From: Karalla daura | Lineage: Eukaryota; Chordata; Actinopteri; Chaetodontiformes; Leiognathidae | NCBI GenBank assembly: GCA_029224185.1 | Contig: CM055196.1 | Location: 15,364,009 to 15,428,008 of the forward strand | Length of the DNA: 64,000 nt | Direction of reading: 5' to 3' | Shown here: positions 60,861 to 64,000 of the stretch, piece after piece | How positions within the stretch are numbered: position 1 is the stretch's first letter | Layout of the letters: each line of letters starts with the position of its first letter | Made by a program: the position numbers and the translations under genes | Notes under the pieces: model-generated | The model's database searches: none | The model's input: the letters and a program-made list of their open reading frames with translations, nothing else | What the model was told of the DNA's origin: nothing

Positions 60861-62431
60861 GAATGAGCTTTGTCATTCAGATGTCACTGTTTGAAGTCAC
60901 TCACTTGTTTTAATGTCCTATGCTGTTGGTTTTTAAAAAATGAGACTTAATAATATAATATAATAATATTTTTGTAAAATTCAGGGGTTAAGGTTTAATG
61001 TTAAGTGTCAAAAGGCAGTGAGACAGTAGAGTCTGAGTTGTAACTTGTAGAAAACAAGTTGACATGTTTTGAAGCGTGTTTTGCGACAGTGACAGTCTGA
61101 GTTCACATTGACTCAGCAGAGTTTTACAACCCGACCATTATAAATGTGGTGTATTGCTGACACATAAGTACATGCATCATTTATTCTGTTATGAATATCT
61201 CCTCTTTATAAAACAGGAAACTCATCCTGAGGCCTGTAACATCTGCAAGACACAAGCCAGATCAGATCCAGCTTCAATGAAGGTATCAAGGTTACACCAC
61301 CACCACTACCACCGGGACTAATGTGTAATTATTTCTTAATCCGATTAGAAATCTCCATGTCTATAGTGTTGCTATTGCAAACATCAGACTTAATGCATTG
61401 GCTGTGTGTGTCGGTATTAGATATCAGGTCTCTATCGACTGCTCCACGCAGTCTCCCAGAGGCTGCAGCATCTTTTCTGCCTCGCTCATGATGTCGCTCC
61501 CAGGCAAAAGCACCACGCCCAGCCCGGCTCTCACTGAGTGCTGCTGCTGCTGAGGCTGAGGCTGCTGCTGCTGCTGGATCACGGCTGCATGCTCCTCTAA
61601 TGTCATCCTGTTATGACTGTAGTTAATACTACTCAAACATTAGGATCTCAGCCTAATGCATACAGCAAAACTGCAAAATAAAGACATTAATGCTGATGTT
61701 ATGCTCTGTTGGATTTACAATGTTGGCGAGAAATGTGTTTTAAACTACACATTGACTGTAAATCTACATACATGGGCTTTCACAAGTCGTTTGACTGAGA
61801 ATGATCAATATCCACTCTGAGTACAAATTTCAAATTCATCAGGCCTCCTTATATGGTATTGATTTTGTGCAATGGCTGCCCTGAAAAGAATCTGATTACT
61901 TTTCCCCTCATCGGTCAGAGCAAACAGAGGCAGGCTGGCAGCGGTCAGGTAGATCTGCTCGGTATCGATACTTCCTCCTTTGCCTTTTTCTTTTTTTTTG
62001 TAGACGACGTCTGACACAAAGGTGCAGATGAATAGGAGGCCATAAAGCATTGAATAGGATGAGAAACATCCCTGCTTTTCACTGCTTCAAACCATCTCTC
62101 ACTGCATCTGTTGCAGGCTCAAGTGAAAGCAGCATTGCATGCAGATTCCAGTGAAAACCAAACCATTGTCATACACTTGATTGTCGATCCTGCCCCAAAG
62201 TGTCATCCCCGGTGCAATTATCTCAACAATAACAGTACGACCGTGCAGAAGCCTTTATGTATTTTTTATTGGCAGGGCTGCCGTTCTCCCTACAGGCGGG
62301 ACCTCGGGTTCAGATGCAGCGTAATGTATGCACTGGTGTACTCCAGCAGAGCTGCAGCAGTACTGTAATTTCTGAGCCCCTCGCCGCCGGGCACTGTTGT
62401 GGTTTGAGACCGTTGCAGACAGAGAGACGGG

Positions 62432-62463
<32 letters not shown>
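62432..62463. repeat. (GT)n microsatellite
   Basis: About 32 bp. Confidence 0.9.
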
Positions 62464-62468
<5 letters not shown>

Positions 62469-64000
62469 GAACTTGTGCTGAATAGCAATAGCTTTACAGA
62501 CACTTTCCACACATTGCAGCTGTGCAGTTTAGACCCAGCATAGACTCCCAGCAGTTCACACTCACACACACAGAGAGGCTGGTGTGGGTCCATCAGCTGA
62601 TTGGGAGGGGGAAGAAGTGGGGCCACAGTGACATCTACTGGCTTTGTTTCGTCACTGTGTGGCGTGATCATCGTCTTCCTGCTTTTGTTTGGACTACTTT
62701 GCCCGTTGCAAACATCATCTATCATGATGATTTTCAGCTTTACAGAATCATCAGAGAGAATTTGGGTCGAAGGTTTTCATAAGAGACAAATATTTGTCTC
62801 ATTGTGGCTCTGCAGCCTTGGCTGTCTGGCTCCTCTCTCTATCTCTCTCTCTCTCTCGTGTAGTTCCCCATGTTCGAAGCCATTCTGCACATTGTGAAAT
62901 CAACAAGAGGTGAAGAAAGAAAAGGGGGAGGGAGGGAGACTGCAGACCAAGACGTGTTAGTCTGAAATGAAGAGAGAACTGGCGGCCTTGACAGACAAAG
63001 GCAGAGAAGAAAGCTGTGGAGCCAACCAGGCGTGTGTGGGCGGTTCAGTCTGAGTCTAAACACAACCACGGAGAGAGCGTTGGAGACCTTGAGCACGTCG
63101 GGTCATCATAAGCCAAGGCTCTTGCACCATTGAGTGAAACAGTCCCCGAGCACGCGTTATTATTATTAACGCTTGGCACATTTCCCTAAAACACGAGCAC
63201 ACGGACCGAGTTTACCTGGCGGGCGTTCTCGCCTCAGATTGAACAGACAGCGGAGTTATTAAGCCAGCTCTTACTTTACTCCTAATTCCTCCGTTGTTTA
63301 CCTCGCTCTGCTGCCTCCCTCTGATAAGGACGGAGCAGGGGATGCTGGGAGTTCTCCGTGCTCCTGTCTGCCGTGCAGGTCGGTCTGGGTTTGCTGCGTT
63401 TGAAGTGTCGCGCCGGGGCCGGTATCTGCGCCGTGCAGCTGGAGCGGAGCGTGTCGAACAGATTTCAAGCTATTCTGTTCACTCCCACCTCAGCTAAATG
63501 TGTGACCCCTGCATACAGATTCACAATGAAGCCATTCCGGCAGTCTCAGCCATTGTCCGGCTTTGTTTTCTATCAGCCGAGCTCCATCGTCTGTCCATCT
63601 ATGCCGGGCTGAATAGCTCAGCCTGGTCATTACAGATGAGAGCATTGTTTGGGTCGAAAAAAAAAAAAAAGGTTACGGGGTTAACTTCTCTATTCCGCAT
63701 CTTTATCTGATTTTAGACATTTAAATGATGTACACAGAGTGCACACTGTCCCAGCACCCCCCTCGTTCCTTTGCTTACTCAGGTCGATGTGGCGCTAATG
63801 TAGGTCTTTAACCCTCTGATGGACCCCCAGCTAATGCCATTAATGCCTCTCTGCCGGTGATAAATGATCTTTTCCAAGGCTGCACAGCAGCTATGACTGA
63901 TGAATATGTACCAAACAGCACTCTGATCACCCCCCCCCACCCCGCAGTAATGTACACAGAAAAATGAGGAAGTCTTTAGGTCCTCGTTTTGGTTCCTTTC

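Noticed and set aside
62255..62725. 156-codon minus-strand open frame
   Set aside because: Runs through a (GT)n microsatellite (Thr-His repeats) and has no recognisable domain.

Overview
This window is vertebrate, almost certainly teleost fish, genomic DNA. The evidence is split genes with GT/AG introns, long (TG)n, (TATC)n and (AATAG)n microsatellites, several copies of repeats typical of fish genomes, and three vertebrate genes that can be read exon by exon. There are no bacterial or phage genes, CRISPR arrays or operons.

Layout. (1) 1-2773, plus strand: the 3' six exons of a class 7 semaphorin (sema7a): end of the sema domain, PSI domain, one Ig domain and a short hydrophobic tail. The gene starts outside the window. 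(2) About 3.77-4.32 kb: a decayed LINE 3' end. (3) 7494-8395, plus: a truncated tandem copy of islr2. It keeps the splice acceptor, signal peptide and LRR block at about 96% nucleotide identity, has lost about 1.2 kb coding for the Ig, FN3-like and membrane segments, and is frameshifted near the end. (4) 9.96-14.6 kb, plus: intact islr2, with a GC-rich promoter and noncoding first exon, one intron, then a single coding exon of 715 codons. (5) 15.1-26.25 kb, minus: complete stra6, the membrane receptor for retinol-binding protein. I placed 17 coding exons whose phases all agree and sum to 2016 bases (671 aa). It converges on islr2. (6) 26.3-64 kb: about 38 kb upstream of stra6 with no gene I can recognise. 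It holds microsatellites, fish repeats, homopurine runs and candidate regulatory DNA.

How it fits together. sema7a, islr2 and stra6 belong to one conserved neighbourhood (human 15q24). sema7a and islr2 act in axon guidance and cell-surface recognition; stra6 brings vitamin A into cells and is named for induction by retinoic acid. The most notable non-coding signal is a perfect DR5 retinoic-acid-receptor element (two TGACCT half-sites, 5-bp spacer) at 31359-31375, about 5.1 kb upstream of the stra6 start codon. Further nuclear-receptor repeats are a DR4-like site in stra6 intron 2, a DR1 1.5 kb upstream, and a half-site cluster with a perfect DR1 near 50.7 kb. The most notable genic signal is the rearranged islr2 copy. 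All identifications rest on reading the sequence and remembered family features; no searches were run.
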